Source: Acidobacteriota bacterium | GTDB lineage: Bacteria > Acidobacteriota > Thermoanaerobaculia > UBA5066 | Direction of reading: 5' to 3' | Assembly: GCA_003152095.1 (NCBI GenBank) | Contig: PLZI01000034.1 | Location: 6,654-60,974 of the forward strand | Length of the DNA stretch: 54,321 bases | Shown: piece after piece, positions 1 through 7,416 of the stretch | Numbering within the stretch: the stretch's first letter is position 1 | How the letters are laid out: each line of letters starts with the position of its first letter | Notes under the pieces: model-generated | What the model was told of the DNA's origin: nothing | Seen by the model: the letters and a program-made list of their open reading frames with translations, nothing else | Databases searched by the model: none | Position numbers and translations under genes: made by a program

Positions 1-40
1 GCGGACTCGCTTGCGCCCGCCGCCGAAGTCGATATCGGTC
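1..40. repeat. Direct repeat, copy 1 (partial or diverged)
   Basis: First of three related ~41-bp direct repeats, all in the same orientation; the others are at 380-420 and 1283-1323. This copy has the shared centre of alternating GC and TTGCGC followed by GCCGCCGAA and a TATCG block, but it differs at several positions. It touches the end of the CsbD-like gene, whose stop codon lies at its right edge. The window starts here, so the copy may extend further left. Confidence 0.6.
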
Positions 41-243
41 TACTTGTCGACGGTCTTGCCCTGATCCGTCAAGACGTCTCCGACCTTCCGGCGCGCCTTG
101 CCGAGGTTCTCCTCCACGGCACCCTCGGCGCGGAGCGCGGAGCCTTCACCCTTCAGGTGGCGGCCTCCCGAGATGATTCCGACGGGTTCCGTGACCAGGC
201 CCTTGAACTTCCTTACCTTGCCGCGTGCTGCCTGCTGTTTCAT
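40..243 (-). CDS. CsbD-like general stress protein
   Basis: A 67-residue, very hydrophilic, Lys/Gly/Ala-rich protein. It carries repeated short charged helices with the spacing typical of the CsbD family (patterns such as GKVRKFKG, KGEGSALRAEGA and GKARRKVGD). CsbD proteins accumulate in stress, but their molecular function is not known. The start at 243 is chosen over the upstream in-frame ATG at 285 because a strong GAGGAG ribosome-binding site precedes it and family members begin close to this methionine. The gene diverges from the hydrolase at 434 and lies between direct-repeat copies 1 and 2, so it may have moved as part of a cassette-like segment. The family call rests on composition and motif pattern only. 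Confidence 0.7.
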   Translation of the reverse strand: MKQQAARGKVRKFKGLVTEPVGIISGGRHLKGEGSALRAEGAVEENLGKARRKVGDVLTDQGKTVDK

Positions 244-379
244 GTGTTCTCCTCTACGCGATCTTTGAAGCACGCGCCGTGCCACGGGGGTGGGTCAGGG
301 CTCGAATACGAGTCAGCTCACCTTACCGAAGGCAGCGGCAAAGGTGCATCTGGCATATCAAGTCCAGTATGTCCACGCT

Positions 380-420
380 GCGGACTCGTTTGCGCTCGCC
401 GCCGAACTCGGTATCGTCAG
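380..420. repeat. Direct repeat, copy 2
   Basis: A 41-bp copy that shares an uninterrupted ~31-nt core with copy 3 at 1283-1323 and aligns more loosely with copy 1 at 1-40. It ends 13 nt before the ATG of the hydrolase at 434, inside the divergent CsbD-hydrolase intergenic region (244-433). That intergenic region holds no other recognisable feature. Confidence 0.8.
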
Positions 421-433
421 GCCCTTCGGACTC

Positions 434-1249
434 ATGAGATTCCTCCAAGTCCTTCTCGCATGCACAGCGGTTCTCTACTTTGTTTACCTAACCGGGCTCT
501 ACTTCGCTCAGCGGTCGATGTCCTATCCAGGCGCGAGAATCCGCGTTTCTCCAGAGCCTGTGCCGGCCCGAGGTCTTGAGCGAACCGTTTTGAAGACTCC
601 GCTCGGTAACGTCGAGACGCTCTTTCTTCCCGCCGACCCATCACTGCAAGGGAAGCCCCAGCCGGCTTTGGTGTTCGGTCATGGAAATGGCGAGGTCGTT
701 GACTTCTGGGTCAGTGAACTCGATGGCTTCAGGAACCGCGGCATTGGAGTACTGCTCGTCGAGTACCCGGGATACGGCCGTTCGAGCGGGTCCACGTCGG
801 AGGCGTCCATCCGCGCGGCGATGTCCGCCGCCTACGATCACCTCGCGTCCGACCCGCGTGTGGATCGGTCGCGAATCGTCGGGTTTGGGCAGTCCCTGGG
901 CGGCGGAGCGGTCTGCCTTCTGGCTCGAGATCGCCCTCTTCGCGCACTCATTCTTCAGTCCACCTTTCCGTCCACGGCGATCTTCGCCTCCCGCTTTCTG
1001 GCGCCGTCCTTCTTGCTTCGCGACCGCTTCGACAACGAGGCCGCTCTTCGCCAGTTCCCAGGCCCCGTGCTCGTCATTCACGGCCGCGCGGACACACTGA
1101 TTCCATGGCAGCAGGGCCGGCGATTGGCGTCGGCATCGCCCCACTCCACATTTCGGCTTTATGACTGTGGCCATGGGTGCTGGGACCCCGATCACCTCCC
1201 TTTCTGGCGCGACGTGGACTCGCTTCTCTCGGAAGCGGGCGTTCGTTGA
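434..1249 (+). CDS. Membrane-anchored alpha/beta hydrolase
   Basis: A 271-aa serine hydrolase of the ABHD12/13/17 (BEM46-like) type, probably acting on ester or lipid substrates at the membrane. Residues 5-25 form an N-terminal hydrophobic anchor. The nucleophile elbow GQSLGG places Ser154, HGRAD gives Asp220, and the CGHG motif gives His247, so the catalytic triad is complete. The oxyanion region HGNG is at 83-86. The start at 434 is chosen because it gives the membrane anchor; a longer frame from 290 would read through the direct repeat with non-conserved sequence. No ribosome-binding site is obvious. Base composition is visibly less GC-rich than downstream genes, and the gene is bracketed by repeat copies 2 and 3, which suggests acquisition. 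The physiological substrate cannot be told. Confidence 0.8.
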   Translation: MRFLQVLLACTAVLYFVYLTGLYFAQRSMSYPGARIRVSPEPVPARGLERTVLKTPLGNVETLFLPADPSLQGKPQPALVFGHGNGEVVDFWVSELDGFRNRGIGVLLVEYPGYGRSSGSTSEASIRAAMSAAYDHLASDPRVDRSRIVGFGQSLGGGAVCLLARDRPLRALILQSTFPSTAIFASRFLAPSFLLRDRFDNEAALRQFPGPVLVIHGRADTLIPWQQGRRLASASPHSTFRLYDCGHGCWDPDHLPFWRDVDSLLSEAGVR

Positions 1250-1282
1250 AAGAGCACCCCAAGGGATTAGCACGCCACCGCG

Positions 1283-1323
1283 GCGGGCGCGCTTGCGCTC
1301 GCCGCCGAACTCGGTATCGTCAG
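1283..1323. repeat. Direct repeat, copy 3
   Basis: The 41-bp repeat with the longest identity to copy 2. Its left part forms an imperfect palindrome (CGGCGG pairing with CCGCCG around GCGC-GCGC). It lies between the convergent ends of the hydrolase (stop 1249) and the YgbA-like gene (stop 1337), so it could also serve as a transcription barrier. No consensus integron attC end (RYYYAAC or GTTRRRY) flanks it. Confidence 0.8.
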
Positions 1324-1336
1324 CGGGAACATTAGG

Positions 1337-1714
1337 CTAAGGGCGGCGTCGGACAGCCCGCGGCAGCGTCGAGACGCCGCCCCGGGCCAGGCCGTCGATC
1401 CGATGTCGGAGCGCGAGGATGGGGTGGCGAAGCAGCATGCGAGGGCCGGCGTAACGCATGACCGCCTTCATCTCCTGCCTTCTGTCGAACCGGTAGCAGT
1501 GGATCGGGCACGTCGCGCAGGTCGGCTTGGCCTTGCCGTACGGACAGCGCTGCAGGCGGGCGTCCGCATACCGGCCGAGCTCCGCGCATGGCGCGCACAG
1601 GCCTTCCACCGTGCTGTGCAGGCCCTGGCAGTAGAGGCGCAGCATCGTCCGGACCGTACGGCGCTCCCGTTCCAGCCTGCCTTCCTCTTTCACGACCAGA
1701 GCTTGTGGCGACAT
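1337..1714 (-). CDS. YgbA / 'nitrous oxide-stimulated promoter' family protein
   Basis: A 125-aa, cysteine-rich protein matching the YgbA_NO family (PF11756). It has seven cysteines, including a CxxC at 40-43 and the hallmark block at 57-73 (RCPYG, KPTCATCPIHCY), followed by MRYAGPRML and HPILALRH. E. coli ygbA is induced by nitric oxide through NsrR; its biochemical role is still poorly defined, and the Cys pattern suggests metal or Fe-S binding. The start at 1714 is preferred over 1729 because GGAAGG lies just upstream of it. The gene is divergent from the NtrX-like regulator, and the 135-nt spacer carries a perfect inverted repeat at 1759-1772. Confidence 0.8.
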   Translation of the reverse strand: MSPQALVVKEEGRLERERRTVRTMLRLYCQGLHSTVEGLCAPCAELGRYADARLQRCPYGKAKPTCATCPIHCYRFDRRQEMKAVMRYAGPRMLLRHPILALRHRIDGLARGGVSTLPRAVRRRP

Positions 1715-1758
1715 GCCGCTTCCTTCCATGATTCTGTTGGATCAGCGGGCTCATCTGT

Positions 1759-1772
1759 ATGACGGCGGTCAT
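1759..1772. promoter_or_regulatory. Inverted repeat ATGAC-N4-GTCAT, candidate operator
   Basis: A perfect 5-4-5 palindrome lies between the YgbA-like gene (start 1714, minus) and the NtrX-like gene (start 1850, plus), 44 nt upstream of the former. The 5-N4-5 geometry is that of Crp/Fnr-family operators, which include the nitric-oxide regulators DNR and NnrR. The half-site is not the TTGAT consensus, so the link is speculative. Confidence 0.3.
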
Positions 1773-1836
1773 GTGCGCACCTCCCTCCGGCGCGGCGGGA
1801 CCGAAGGAGAACGCTTCCGGGCCCGCTTCGGGCTGC

Positions 1837-1842
1837 TAGGAT
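1837..1842 (+). promoter_or_regulatory. -10-like element TAGGAT of the NtrX-like gene
   Basis: The hexamer ends 7 nt before the ATG at 1850, so the transcript would start at or next to the start codon (leaderless). It is one member of a set of TANNNT elements at this distance in the window. Confidence 0.4.
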
Positions 1843-1849
1843 CGCCGCG

Positions 1850-3295
1850 ATGGCCCGACGCATCCTCGTCTGCGACGACGAACCGGACATTCGCGACTCG
1901 CTTCGAACGCTCCTCTCGGACGAGGGGTATGACGTGACGGCGGTCTCTTCGGGGGTGAACGCCCTCTCCGAGGCGCCGGACCACGACGCGGTGCTCCTCG
2001 ACATCAAGATGCCCGGCCAGGACGGCCTCGAGACGCTCGCGAAGATGCGCGGGCGCGGCATCGCGACGCCCGTCATCGTCATCTCGGGCCATGGCGACGT
2101 GAAGACAGCCATGGAGGCCGTGCACGCCGGGGCCGACGATTTCCTCGAGAAGCCGCTCTCGTCCGAGCACATCCTGAACGCGCTTCGACGGGTCCTCGAT
2201 TCGAGGCGCCTCGTGCGCGAGAACCTCGAGCTGAAGTCGCGGCTCGGCATCACCCGGCTCGTCGGGAACAGCGAGGCGATCCGCCGGCTCCTTTCCGACG
2301 TCGCGAAGGCCGCGCCGACGCCCGCGACGGTCCTCATCGTGGGGCCGAGCGGAACGGGCAAGGAGCTCGTGGCGCGCGCGATCCACGAGGGCTCTCTCGT
2401 GAAGGCCAGCCCGTTCGTGCAGGTGAACTGCGCCGCGATCCCGGACAGCCTCATCGAGTCCGAGCTCTTCGGCCACGAACGCGGCTCGTTCACCGGCGCC
2501 GACCGCAAACAGACGGGCAAGTTCGTGGAGGCCGACGGCGGCACGATCTTCCTCGACGAGGTTGGGGACATGTCGGCCTCGGCGCAGGCGAAGGTGCTGC
2601 GCGTCCTGCAGGAAGGCGAAGTCGAGCCCGTGGGGAGCCCGCGCGTCGTCAAAGTGAGGGTGCGCGTCGTGGCGGCGACGAACCACGACCTCACGGGCCT
2701 CATCGCGCAGGGGAAGTTCCGCGAAGATCTCTATTACCGCCTCAACGTCCTCGTTCTCAGGACGCCCCCGCTCGCCGACCGGCCCGAGGACGTTCCGGTT
2801 CTCGTCAAGCATTTCGCCGAGCTCTTCGCGCGCACGAACAATTACCGGTTGAAGCGCTTTACGGACGCCGCGCTCGAGGCGCTCGCGGCGCGGTCCTGGC
2901 CGGGAAACGTGCGCGAGCTGAAGAACCATGTCGAGCGGCTCATGATCATGTCCGACGCGGACGTCCTCGACGCGGGGGACGTCGACCCCGGAACGGCCCC
3001 GCGCGAGGGCGACGAGGCGCCCGCCGTGGTCGTGCGCGGGGGGCGCGTCGTGGACGCGGCCGCCGCCGCCGCGAGCGCGGGCGCGTGGGAGAAGCTCCTC
3101 TCGATCCGGACGCTCCAGGAGTATCAGGACGAGACGGAAAAACGTTTCCTCGTCGCCAAGCTCGCCGAGAATGCCGGAAACGTGACGCGCACGGCGGAGG
3201 CCATCGACACCCCGCGCTCGAACCTCTACAAGAAGATCGACCGCTACGGCTTGCGCCGGGACCGCGAAACCGCCGAAGGGCGGGAGGCCTCATGA
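1850..3295 (+). CDS. Sigma-54-dependent response regulator, NtrX-like
   Basis: A 481-aa NtrC-superfamily activator. The receiver domain covers residues 1-118, with acidic residues DDE at 9-11, phospho-acceptor Asp51 and Lys101. The AAA+ domain (about 135-370) has Walker A GPSGTGKE at 165-172 and a GAFTGA loop in the variant form GSFTGA at 212-217; Walker B is at 232-237 (TIFLDE). The C-terminal Fis-type helix-turn-helix is near 443-470. Between AAA+ and HTH is an alanine-rich linker. It should activate RNA polymerase with sigma-54 after phosphorylation. No partner histidine kinase is next to it. The last bases overlap pyrE by ATGA, so the two are co-transcribed. Its regulon cannot be told from this window. 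Confidence 0.9.
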   Translation: MARRILVCDDEPDIRDSLRTLLSDEGYDVTAVSSGVNALSEAPDHDAVLLDIKMPGQDGLETLAKMRGRGIATPVIVISGHGDVKTAMEAVHAGADDFLEKPLSSEHILNALRRVLDSRRLVRENLELKSRLGITRLVGNSEAIRRLLSDVAKAAPTPATVLIVGPSGTGKELVARAIHEGSLVKASPFVQVNCAAIPDSLIESELFGHERGSFTGADRKQTGKFVEADGGTIFLDEVGDMSASAQAKVLRVLQEGEVEPVGSPRVVKVRVRVVAATNHDLTGLIAQGKFREDLYYRLNVLVLRTPPLADRPEDVPVLVKHFAELFARTNNYRLKRFTDAALEALAARSWPGNVRELKNHVERLMIMSDADVLDAGDVDPGTAPREGDEAPAVVVRGGRVVDAAAAAASAGAWEKLLSIRTLQEYQDETEKRFLVAKLAENAGNVTRTAEAIDTPRSNLYKKIDRYGLRRDRETAEGREAS

Positions 3296-3891
3296 CTCCG
3301 GACGAGGTCCGCCGCCAGTTCACGGAGTCCGGAGCGCTCCTGTCCGGCCACTTCAGGCTCTCATCCGGCCTTCACTCGGAGGCCTATCTGCAGTGCGCGC
3401 GCGTGCTCCAGTGGCCCGAGCGCGCGGGCGCGCTGGGCGCGGCCCTCGCGTCTCTCCTCGCCCCGTTTCGCCCGTCCGTCGTCGTCTCGCCCGCGATGGG
3501 CGGCGTCATCATCGGCCACGAAGTAGGTCGTGGCCTCTCCATCCGCGCGATCTTCACGGAGCGCGTGGAGGGAGAATTCACGCTCCGGCGCGGGTTTGCC
3601 CTCGAGCCGGGCGAGCGCGTGGCCGTCGTCGAAGACGTCGTGACGACCGGGAAGTCCACGCGCGAGGTTCTCGCCGTCCTCCGCGTCTCGGGCGCGGTGC
3701 CCGTCGTGTGCGGGTCGATCGTGGACCGGCGGGCGCTCGCGGTCGGGGGCGGTGCCGAGGTGGACGGCGTCCCGTATCGCTCCCTCCTCGCGCTCGACGT
3801 GCCGGCGTTCGAACCGGCGTCCTGCCCGCGTTGCGCGGCGGGGGACCCCGTCGTCGCGCCCGGCTCTCGCCATCTGGCGGCGAAGGCGTGA
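3292..3891 (+). CDS. pyrE: Orotate phosphoribosyltransferase
   Basis: A 199-aa enzyme that makes orotidine 5'-phosphate from orotate and PRPP in pyrimidine biosynthesis. The PRPP-binding loop VAVVEDVVTTGKST lies at about residues 110-123, and the N-terminal SGHFRLSSGLHSE motif is typical of the family. The start at 3292 overlaps the regulator stop as ATGA. The following glycosyltransferase starts with GTG overlapping the pyrE stop, so the run 1850-6202 looks like a single transcription unit, although the functions are unrelated. Confidence 0.93.
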   Translation: MTPDEVRRQFTESGALLSGHFRLSSGLHSEAYLQCARVLQWPERAGALGAALASLLAPFRPSVVVSPAMGGVIIGHEVGRGLSIRAIFTERVEGEFTLRRGFALEPGERVAVVEDVVTTGKSTREVLAVLRVSGAVPVVCGSIVDRRALAVGGGAEVDGVPYRSLLALDVPAFEPASCPRCAAGDPVVAPGSRHLAAKA

Positions 3892-5312
3892 ATCGCCGGC
3901 CGACGGCGCCGCCCCGCGCGGTCTTCGCGGTCGTCGCCGCAACTCTTGCGCTGAAGGTCATCTTCCTCGCCGTCGTCGTGAGAGCGCGACCGCAGGCGCT
4001 CATCTACACCGATACCGGTACGTATGTGCGCCCCGCCCTCGCGCTACTCCGCTTGGGAACGTTCTCGCCAAGCCTGGAGGCCGCGCCCGAGCCGGAGATC
4101 AACCGCACCCCCGGCTACCCGCTTCTCATCGCGGCCGCCTGGGGCACGCTCGGCGAACGGCCGTGGGTGCTGCCCGCGCTCGGTGCGCTGCTCTCGGCCG
4201 GAACGGCGCTCGTCGCGGCCGGTCTCGCGGCGCGACTCTTCGGCGGGCGGGCCGCGATCCTCGCCGCGGTCCTCGTGTCGTGCGAGCCGGGAACGTTCTT
4301 CCGGTCGCTCGACGTCCTGTCGGACACGCCGTTCACGTTCGGACTCACGCTCTTCGCGGCCGCTCTCGCCCGGTACGCGTGCGGCGATGGGACGAGCCCG
4401 GCCCGCGCGGGGCTGTGGCTCGCGCTCGCGACGCTCGTGCGCCCTCTTTCGTATTACCTCATCCCGCTCGCCGCGGTCCTCGTCCTTGTCGTCGCCCGGC
4501 GTGCGGGCCGCTCGCCTCTCGCGGCGTGCGGGGCGGCGACGGCCTTCCTCGCGCCGGCCGTGCTTCTCGTCGGGGGATGGGAGGCCCGGAATCTGGTGCG
4601 CGCGAATGCGTTCACGCTGTCGCCGATCGCAAGCAGCGAGCTCCTCTTTTACCGGGCCGCGCCGGTCCTCGCGCGTGCAGAGGGCGTGCCCGTCCTCGAG
4701 ATGCAGGAGAGGCTTGGAAATCGCGAGCGGTGGTACCGCTCGGGCGGCGGGACGGAGCGCGAGATCTTCGGCGACGCCCGGTATGCGGACCTTTTCCCCG
4801 TGACGTCCCGCCTGTCGCTCGTCGAGTTGAATGTGCGATGGCGCCGGCAGGCGTTCGCGATCCTCGAGTCGCATCCGTTCCTCGCGGCCGCCATGGCGCA
4901 GAAGGGGATGGCGGTCCTCCTCCTCACGCCGCCGAGCCTCATTCTCTCAGCCCACTACGGACTGTTCTCGCCCGACGCGACGCTCCTCGCCCTCTACGAC
5001 GATCAGCGCCTCGGGGCGTTCGCCGCGCGCCTCGCCCGCGTGGCCCCTTGGCTGTTCGCGGTTTCCGCGGGGCTCGTCCTCCTTCTCGTGGCGCTCTGGG
5101 CCGCGGCGGTTCGCGGCCTTTGGGACGCGCGCGGCGAGGTGCCCGCGGCCGTTCACGTCGCGCTCGTCGGGACGTTTCTCTACGTCGTGGCCGTGAGCGC
5201 GGGCTTCGAGTCCTTTGACGACCGCTACCGGCTCCCGCTCGTGCCGATCGCGTGCGTCTATGCCGCGCGGAGCCTCTCCGGAGGCCGCGCGGGGGTTGTT
5301 TCCGGGTCGTGA
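3888..5312 (+). CDS. GT-C type membrane glycosyltransferase (GT39/PMT_2-like)
   Basis: A 474-aa polytopic membrane protein with about 10-11 hydrophobic segments. The first lumenal loop has the acidic motif YTDTGTY followed by NRTPGYPLLIA, both typical of ArnT/PMT-like GT-C enzymes that transfer sugars from polyprenyl phosphate carriers. A large soluble loop is present between about residues 250 and 320. The GTG start at 3888 overlaps the pyrE stop (GTGA); no better start exists before the first membrane segment. The neighbours (methyltransferase, SGNH hydrolase) suggest modification of an envelope glycan or lipid. Donor and acceptor cannot be predicted. Confidence 0.75.
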   Translation: MNRRPTAPPRAVFAVVAATLALKVIFLAVVVRARPQALIYTDTGTYVRPALALLRLGTFSPSLEAAPEPEINRTPGYPLLIAAAWGTLGERPWVLPALGALLSAGTALVAAGLAARLFGGRAAILAAVLVSCEPGTFFRSLDVLSDTPFTFGLTLFAAALARYACGDGTSPARAGLWLALATLVRPLSYYLIPLAAVLVLVVARRAGRSPLAACGAATAFLAPAVLLVGGWEARNLVRANAFTLSPIASSELLFYRAAPVLARAEGVPVLEMQERLGNRERWYRSGGGTEREIFGDARYADLFPVTSRLSLVELNVRWRRQAFAILESHPFLAAAMAQKGMAVLLLTPPSLILSAHYGLFSPDATLLALYDDQRLGAFAARLARVAPWLFAVSAGLVLLLVALWAAAVRGLWDARGEVPAAVHVALVGTFLYVVAVSAGFESFDDRYRLPLVPIACVYAARSLSGGRAGVVSGS

Positions 5313-6202
5313 GCTCCGTGGGGACCGACGCCGACCTCGTCCGGGCGCTGAAGGAGCGCGCCGGCGCGAACGACTCCCTCGTCTACGCGCACCGCGTGTA
5401 CGCCGAGACGGCGGCGCTCGCGCGTCGCCACGGCCTCGCCGCTCCGCGCGCCGCCCTGGAGATCGGGCCGGGCGTGAACCTCGGGTCGCTCTTCTGCTTC
5501 GCGGCGTCGGGCGTCTCCGCGCTCTCCGCGGCCGACGTCGCGCCGCTGCCTGCGGCGCCGCCGCTCTTCTACGAGACGCTCCGCGAGTACCTCCTCGCGA
5601 CCGAAGGCTTTTCCTGGTGGAGGGCCTGGGCGGACCCCGCCTCGGCGGCCGCGTCGTTCCCGTCGCTCGAGGCGTTTCCGTCCGCCGCGGCGCTCCTCGG
5701 GCGGATCGACCACCGGAGCGGCGTCTCGTCCGAGGCGCTGCCGTTCGAAGACGAGAGGTTCGACCTCGTCTACTCGGTCGCCGCTCTCGAGCACGTGCCC
5801 GATCCCGGCGGGACCGCGGCCGAGATGCGGCGCGTCCTGGCGCCCGGCGGCCTCGCGATCCACGAGATCGACCTCAAGCACCACGGAGCGGCCGACCCGC
5901 TGAAGTTCCTCGAGTGGGACGACGGGGAATGGAAGAAACGCGCGACGTTTTACGGGGGAGACCTTTCCCTCTCGGAGATCCTCGGCGGTTCGTTCGGCGG
6001 CGAGATCTTCTGCAACCGGCTCCGCCGGGACGACTGGCTCGCCGTCTTCCGGGGAGCGGGCTTCTCCGTCGAGGCGGCCGAGCCCGTCGTCCTCCTGGAG
6101 GAGGCGCGCGTCCGGCCGGACCGCCTCGCGGAGCCGTTCCGCGGGCGGCCCGTCGAGGAGTTGCGCGTTCTCTCGCTGCGCGTCGTCGCCCGCCGCGTCT
6201 GA
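5309..6202 (+). CDS. SAM-dependent class I methyltransferase
   Basis: A 297-aa protein with the class I methyltransferase fold. Motif I is ALEIGPGVNLGS, and the post-motif region LPFEDERFDLVYSVAALEHV is the typical Methyltransf_11 signature for small-molecule or lipid/glycan methylation. The GTG at 5309 overlaps the glycosyltransferase stop (GTGA), in line with neighbouring junctions; the longer frame from 5252 lies inside the upstream gene. The acceptor is probably a saccharide or polyprenyl-linked intermediate given the context, but this is inference. Confidence 0.8.
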   Translation: MSSVGTDADLVRALKERAGANDSLVYAHRVYAETAALARRHGLAAPRAALEIGPGVNLGSLFCFAASGVSALSAADVAPLPAAPPLFYETLREYLLATEGFSWWRAWADPASAAASFPSLEAFPSAAALLGRIDHRSGVSSEALPFEDERFDLVYSVAALEHVPDPGGTAAEMRRVLAPGGLAIHEIDLKHHGAADPLKFLEWDDGEWKKRATFYGGDLSLSEILGGSFGGEIFCNRLRRDDWLAVFRGAGFSVEAAEPVVLLEEARVRPDRLAEPFRGRPVEELRVLSLRVVARRV

Positions 6203-6208
6203 GCGCCC

Positions 6209-6214
6209 CATAAT
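6209..6214 (+). promoter_or_regulatory. -10-like element CATAAT before the SGNH gene
   Basis: It lies 9 nt before the GTG start at 6224, in the short 21-nt gap after the methyltransferase. No Shine-Dalgarno sequence is present, which fits a leaderless or near-leaderless start. Confidence 0.35.
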
Positions 6215-6223
6215 CGGGCTCCC

Positions 6224-7369
6224 GTGAAGGTCCTGCGCACGCTCGCCGCAAACGTCCTCGTCCCGCTCGCGCTCGCTGCGGGACTGTTCCTCGTCCTCGA
6301 GGGCGGCTGCCGGGTGGCGCTTCGCCTGAAGACGGGGGAGTGGCCTGAGACGCAGGTCTCGGCCTACACGAGGTTCGTCGAGAAGATCGGGAAAGCGTAT
6401 CGGCCGCATCCGCTCCTCATCGTGGCGGGCCGTCCCAACGCCGTCCTCGAGGCGGCGGGCCACGTCGTGCATTTCAACGCGCGCGGCCAGCGCGTCACGA
6501 ACGTGCGCGACGTCCCCGTTCCGAAGCCCGCGGGCACGTATCGCGTCCTCTGCGAGGGCGGGTCGACGACGTTCGACCTCCTCGCGGCGGACGACGCGGG
6601 CACCTGGCCCGCGCGGCTGGGGACCCTGCTGCGCCCGGGCGCGGACGTCGTGAACGGAGGTTTCTCCGGCTGGACGAGCCTCGAGAGCCTCGTGTCGCTC
6701 GAGACGCGGGATCTCGACCTATCGCCCGACCTCGTCGTCGTGTTCTCCGGCGTGAACGACCTGCAGCCCGCCGGGCACGTCCCGTTCGCACCCGACTACA
6801 GCGAGGGGCACGCGGAAATACTCCCGAGGGTCACGGGCGTCGCCGCCGTGCCGATTCGTTTGGTCTCCCGCCTCGTGTTCGTGGAATGGCTGCGCGGCCG
6901 CCTGAAGCCCCGGGCGGAGCCGGCGACCGCCGAGGGGTACGCGCCCTCGTACGCGTGGAACGGCGGTCCGAAGCGCGACGACATTCCGGCCGAGGCCGTC
7001 GCCGTCTACGAGCGCAACCTTCGCTCCACGATCGCCGTCGCGGCCTCGGGCGGCGCCCGGACGCTTCTCGTGGCCCAGACGGCGCGCCTCCGCGCGGGGC
7101 GCGAGGCCTCGGATCGTGCGTGGCTCGAAGGGTGGACGCCCGGCCTCACGCCGACGGGCTATCTCGCGGGTCTCGCGCGCTACAACGCGGTCGCGCGAAG
7201 GCTCGGAGACGAAGGGATCGCTCTTTTCCTGGATCCGTTCGCGGGCGAGGCGTTCACCGACGCGCATTTCCAGGATCCCGTGCACTTTTCGCCCGCAGGC
7301 TCCGAGCTCTTCGCGAAGACGCTGGCCGCGTACGTGGATGCGCCCGGCGGACCGCGCGGCGCACGCTGA
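6224..7369 (+). CDS. SGNH/GDSL-type hydrolase, membrane-anchored
   Basis: A 381-aa protein with an N-terminal hydrophobic anchor (about residues 8-28) and an SGNH hydrolase domain. Block I is GGSTTF, block II has the Gly in NGGFSG, block III is SGVNDL, and block V is DPVHFS with the catalytic Asp-x-x-His. Members of this group often act as O-acetylesterases or acyl-esterases on envelope polysaccharides. It begins with GTG and follows the methyltransferase by 21 nt. Together with the GT-C enzyme and methyltransferase it forms a small envelope-modification group. Confidence 0.75.
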   Translation: MKVLRTLAANVLVPLALAAGLFLVLEGGCRVALRLKTGEWPETQVSAYTRFVEKIGKAYRPHPLLIVAGRPNAVLEAAGHVVHFNARGQRVTNVRDVPVPKPAGTYRVLCEGGSTTFDLLAADDAGTWPARLGTLLRPGADVVNGGFSGWTSLESLVSLETRDLDLSPDLVVVFSGVNDLQPAGHVPFAPDYSEGHAEILPRVTGVAAVPIRLVSRLVFVEWLRGRLKPRAEPATAEGYAPSYAWNGGPKRDDIPAEAVAVYERNLRSTIAVAASGGARTLLVAQTARLRAGREASDRAWLEGWTPGLTPTGYLAGLARYNAVARRLGDEGIALFLDPFAGEAFTDAHFQDPVHFSPAGSELFAKTLAAYVDAPGGPRGAR

Positions 7370-7388
7370 AAGCGATTAACCCTCCCGG

Positions 7389-7394
7389 TAGAAT
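7389..7394 (+). promoter_or_regulatory. -10-like element TAGAAT upstream of dxs
   Basis: It ends 22 nt before the dxs ATG at 7417. Unlike the leaderless set, dxs has a ribosome-binding site (GGAGA) in between, so a short leader would be made. Confidence 0.4.
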
Positions 7395-7416
7395 CGAGCG
7401 CCCTGGAGAACCCCGC

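Noticed and set aside
290-433. Longer N-terminus of the hydrolase from 290
   Set aside because: It would translate the direct repeat and adds no conserved sequence; the ATG at 434 gives a clean membrane anchor.
1250-1340. Integron attC site in the repeat region
   Set aside because: The spacing of repeats suggests cassettes, but no RYYYAAC or GTTRRRY ends flank the repeat, and no integron integrase is in the window.
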